NCBI GenBank assembly: GCA_947176285.1
Contig: CAMWQF010000102.1
Span: forward strand, 1 to 8,986
DNA: 8,986 nt
DNA from: an uncultured Porphyromonadaceae bacterium
GTDB taxonomy: Bacteria > Bacteroidota > Bacteroidia > Bacteroidales > Muribaculaceae
Direction: 5' to 3'
Below are positions 7,633 to 8,986 of this stretch, one piece after another; position 1 is the stretch's first letter; each line of letters opens with the position of its first letter. Under the pieces are notes generated by a model, which saw nothing but the letters and a program-made list of their open reading frames with translations, was not told the DNA's origin and made no database searches. The position numbers and the translations under genes were made by a program.

Positions 7633-8801
7633 CAGAAGAGGTTGAGGATAATGTTGTTGTCGATATAATTAGATTTACAATATTTCTCCGTAAGAAATAC
7701 TGGATACAGATGGTTGGCCCATCGGGAGTCGCTGCCATAACAAACAGGATATGCTTCCCTGATTAAATTTGCACAGATAACATCAATTGTATCGGAATCA
7801 ATAACTCCACCTTCTGTCGGAATAATCATTTCACATTTCACGATATCAGAAAAATGTGTTTCGCGAAATTCACTATCTCTTAATCGGAGATACCAGATTG
7901 CAAATTCAACCTGACATTGATCTACTACATACCGATAAACCTTTGTCCGGTGGAATGGTTTTAACGAGGCTATTGTTTTTGAAAGCTTGTTTTTCTCAAA
8001 GTCAAGAATTAAATCCGGATTAAATTGCTTTGACACTCCAACAACATATTGATAATTATTTCTCATTTTTAGCCATTCATCATCTCTAAGTCTTGCAGAT
8101 GGAGTATATTCCAGAGAACCGTCTTTTATAAGCCAATGCTCATCATCAAGGCGATTATGTTTACAGAGATCAGAAACAAGAATCTGTTCATCATCTGTCA
8201 TGACAGTCTGTATCCTTGCTATTCCACGATTCTGTAACCCATCTTTACCTCGCTCGTCTTTACTGAGGGCATCTGTCTCATAGAGAAGTATGTCATTAAA
8301 ATGGATACCCGAGGATGCAACAAATGGTAATTGGGATATTTGAGAGTTTATTTTCTCTAAAAATAACCGACAATAATTGTCGTCATCATCTACATTAAAA
8401 TCAACGGGTAGGGAAAGTACTAACTTATGGTGAATTGCAACTTTCTTAAATGTATCTCTATTCTTGCGCTCACAGCATCCTACTATTATCTGTCCAGCGA
8501 GAAAAGGGAAAATCCTTTTCCCAATAGCTATATCATCAATTTTATATGTGTGCCTAGATCCGTCAAGAAAAAAGCTAAAAATTGGGGTAGTACAAGCCTT
8601 AATAAGCTTTTGAGGAATAGCAACTGCATGTACTCTTGACTTATTGCTTTCGGCTATCTGCGAACCGGAGATTTGGATTGAAGGCTTATCATCATAAGAA
8701 AGCGTATCACTGGACTCTGTATCCAATGATGTTTTGCGGGTCTTGTAACAGAGATATTTACCTTGACCCTCTTTCTGAATAAAATCTATAATTCGTCCCA
8801 T
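7632..8801 (-). CDS. NurA-like nuclease, HerA partner
   Basis: The protein is 389 residues and the first gene of the operon. NurA proteins are RNase H-fold, metal-dependent 5'-3' nucleases that act with HerA at DNA ends. The expected ordered motifs are visible: FFLDGSRHTYKI (residues 77-88, D80 as first catalytic Asp), WLIKDGSLEY (223-232, D227), VVGVSK (253-258), and a C-terminal RWANHLYPVFLTEKY (360-374), where H364 fits the conserved His of NurA. Overall similarity is low, so the family call rests on motif order plus the adjacent HerA gene. The N-terminal ~75 residues before D80 are longer than in minimal NurA and have no recognisable motif. The ATG at 8801 is the only plausible start: an in-frame TGA lies shortly upstream, and an upstream ATG at 8815 is in another frame. 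No Shine-Dalgarno is seen. The stop codon shares one base with the next start. Confidence 0.75.
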   Translation of the reverse strand: MGRIIDFIQKEGQGKYLCYKTRKTSLDTESSDTLSYDDKPSIQISGSQIAESNKSRVHAVAIPQKLIKACTTPIFSFFLDGSRHTYKIDDIAIGKRIFPFLAGQIIVGCCERKNRDTFKKVAIHHKLVLSLPVDFNVDDDDNYCRLFLEKINSQISQLPFVASSGIHFNDILLYETDALSKDERGKDGLQNRGIARIQTVMTDDEQILVSDLCKHNRLDDEHWLIKDGSLEYTPSARLRDDEWLKMRNNYQYVVGVSKQFNPDLILDFEKNKLSKTIASLKPFHRTKVYRYVVDQCQVEFAIWYLRLRDSEFRETHFSDIVKCEMIIPTEGGVIDSDTIDVICANLIREAYPVCYGSDSRWANHLYPVFLTEKYCKSNYIDNNIILNLF

Positions 8802-8826
8802 GGACGATAAGCCATAATTTTTAGCT

Positions 8827-8853
8827 CAATCCGTGGGATCCTCAATTGGATTG
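8827..8853 (-). promoter_or_regulatory. Imperfect hairpin in the operon leader
   Basis: CAATCC (8827-8832) pairs with GGATTG (8848-8853) across 15 bases that themselves contain the palindrome GGATCC (8836-8841). In the minus-strand transcript the stem would end about 25 bases before the NurA-like start codon, where it could act as an operator or leader structure. A second GGATCC occurs exactly 40 bases away (8876-8881). I found no convincing TAnnTTTG promoter for the operon in 8802-8986, so the true promoter may lie outside the window or be weak. Confidence 0.25.
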
Positions 8854-8861
8854 GTTTATAT

Positions 8862-8986
8862 ATGAAAAAAGCGCAGGATCCGTACTTGTTACTCGTCCTG
8901 TCACTTCAAGGCATCTGGCATAGCCGTCACATCGTAGAACGAGTAACGCAGAGCCTACGCCGTATGATATATGATACACCAAAGGG
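8862..8986 (+). CDS. Possible divergent gene, partial (runs off right edge), unknown function
   Basis: From ATG at 8862 the plus strand stays open for 41 complete codons to the window edge, beginning MKKAQDPYLLLVLSLQGIWH and ending in an arginine-rich RRMIYDTPK. A Lys-Lys start and an AT-rich upstream stretch without Shine-Dalgarno would fit a Bacteroidota gene. I counted 21 of 41 third positions as G or C, against 15 of 41 in the first 41 codons of the last operon gene, a small difference. Against a real gene: the same DNA is also open on the minus strand (8985 to a TGA at 8844-8842), and it holds inverted repeats that suggest a structured or repeated element. I do not recognise the peptide, and the two open frames compete. 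Confidence 0.28.
   Translation, partial: MKKAQDPYLLLVLSLQGIWHSRHIVERVTQSLRRMIYDTPK
8888..8947. repeat. Interrupted 9-bp inverted repeat with internal direct repeat
   Basis: GTTACTCGT (8888-8896) is a perfect reverse complement of ACGAGTAAC (8939-8947), separated by 42 bases. Inside the loop, CTGTCACTTC (8898-8907) and CCGTCACATC (8924-8933) match at 8 of 10 positions as a direct repeat. Such an arrangement could be a structured RNA stem, a protein-binding array or the end of a repeated element. It lies 87-146 bases upstream of the operon start. No transposase and no matching repeat at the left flank was found. Confidence 0.45.
8962..8977. repeat. Near-palindrome at the right edge
   Basis: GTATGATATATGATAC is self-complementary at 14 of 16 positions (only the two internal G bases fail to pair). 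It could be a binding site for a dimeric regulator, but it is short and AT-rich. It sits just beyond the 9-bp inverted repeat and adds to the impression that this flank is structured, non-ordinary DNA. Confidence 0.3.

Larger units (their letters stand above)
236..8801 (-). other. Single five-gene operon, candidate defence or DNA-processing system
   Basis: Five consecutive minus-strand genes are joined with no usable intergenic space: TGATG (7634-7630), TGATATG (5970-5964), ATGA (4374-4371) and ATGA (2398-2395). No promoter or terminator can fit between them, so one transcript starting upstream of 8801 is expected, with translational coupling keeping the subunits in balance. The gene content combines a HerA-NurA DNA translocase-nuclease pair with an Hsp90-like ATPase, a radical SAM enzyme and a large alpha-CTD/sigma-4-type DNA-binding protein. 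The grouping is seen directly; that it is a defence system is inference from the HerA-NurA core and the accessory-like context. I do not recognise the combination as a named system. Confidence 0.8.

Noticed and set aside
8952..8983. TTTG (8983-8980) followed by TAGGCTCTG as a -33/-7 promoter for the operon on the minus strand
   Set aside because: The spacer is 22 bases and the -7 box matches poorly (CTCT instead of TTTG), so it is not better than chance.
8844..8985. Minus-strand frame open from the right edge, ending in TGA, as the tail of an upstream operon gene
   Set aside because: 47 codons are open but the same DNA is open on the other strand and carries inverted repeats; the peptide resembles no family I recognise. 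Kept only as part of the flank finding.
1..8986. tRNA, rRNA, CRISPR array or insertion sequence
   Set aside because: No cloverleaf, ribosomal RNA signature, regularly spaced repeats or transposase frame was seen on either strand, and the left and right flanks share no direct repeat that would mark an insertion.

Overview
The window carries one compact operon of five large genes, all read from the minus strand (8801 down to 236), with an incomplete gene edge on either side. The organism is most likely a member of the Bacteroidota, probably Bacteroidales. The DNA is AT-rich, none of the starts has a clear Shine-Dalgarno sequence, and the promoter-like sequence of the left-hand gene fits the Bacteroides -33/-7 pattern (xTTG, 20-base spacer, TAnnTTT) rather than the E. 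coli one. This is an inference from sequence style, not from a marker gene.

Layout in transcription order: (1) a NurA-like nuclease, 8801-7632; (2) a HerA/FtsK-superfamily ATPase, 7632-5968; (3) a GHKL/Hsp90-like ATPase with a coiled coil, 5966-4371; (4) a radical SAM enzyme with an N-terminal cobalamin-binding-type Rossmann domain, 4374-2395; (5) a 720-residue DNA-binding protein with two RNA-polymerase-alpha-CTD-like helix-hairpin-helix units, a sigma-region-4-like helix-turn-helix and probable winged helices, 2398-236. The junctions are TGATG, TGATATG, ATGA and ATGA (1-nt overlap, 1-nt gap, 4-nt overlap, 4-nt overlap), so the five proteins are almost certainly co-transcribed and translationally coupled.

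How they may work together (inference): HerA and NurA families form a hexameric DNA translocase with a nuclease that processes DNA ends. The Hsp90-like ATPase could act as a conformational switch or loader. The last protein looks built to bind DNA or promoters, and perhaps to contact the transcription machinery. The radical SAM enzyme could make a chemical mark or small molecule that gates the nuclease. This has the shape of a multigene anti-mobile-element (defence) system or a specialised DNA-processing system. I do not recognise the five-gene combination as a named system.

Flanks: on the left (1-46, minus strand) the first 15 codons of a secreted or lipoprotein-type gene run off the window, with its own promoter. 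On the right (8802-8986) is a structured stretch with an interrupted 9-bp inverted repeat and a near-palindrome. It is open for translation on both strands; a divergent plus-strand gene starting at 8862 is possible but uncertain. No rRNA, tRNA, CRISPR array, insertion sequence or transposase was found.
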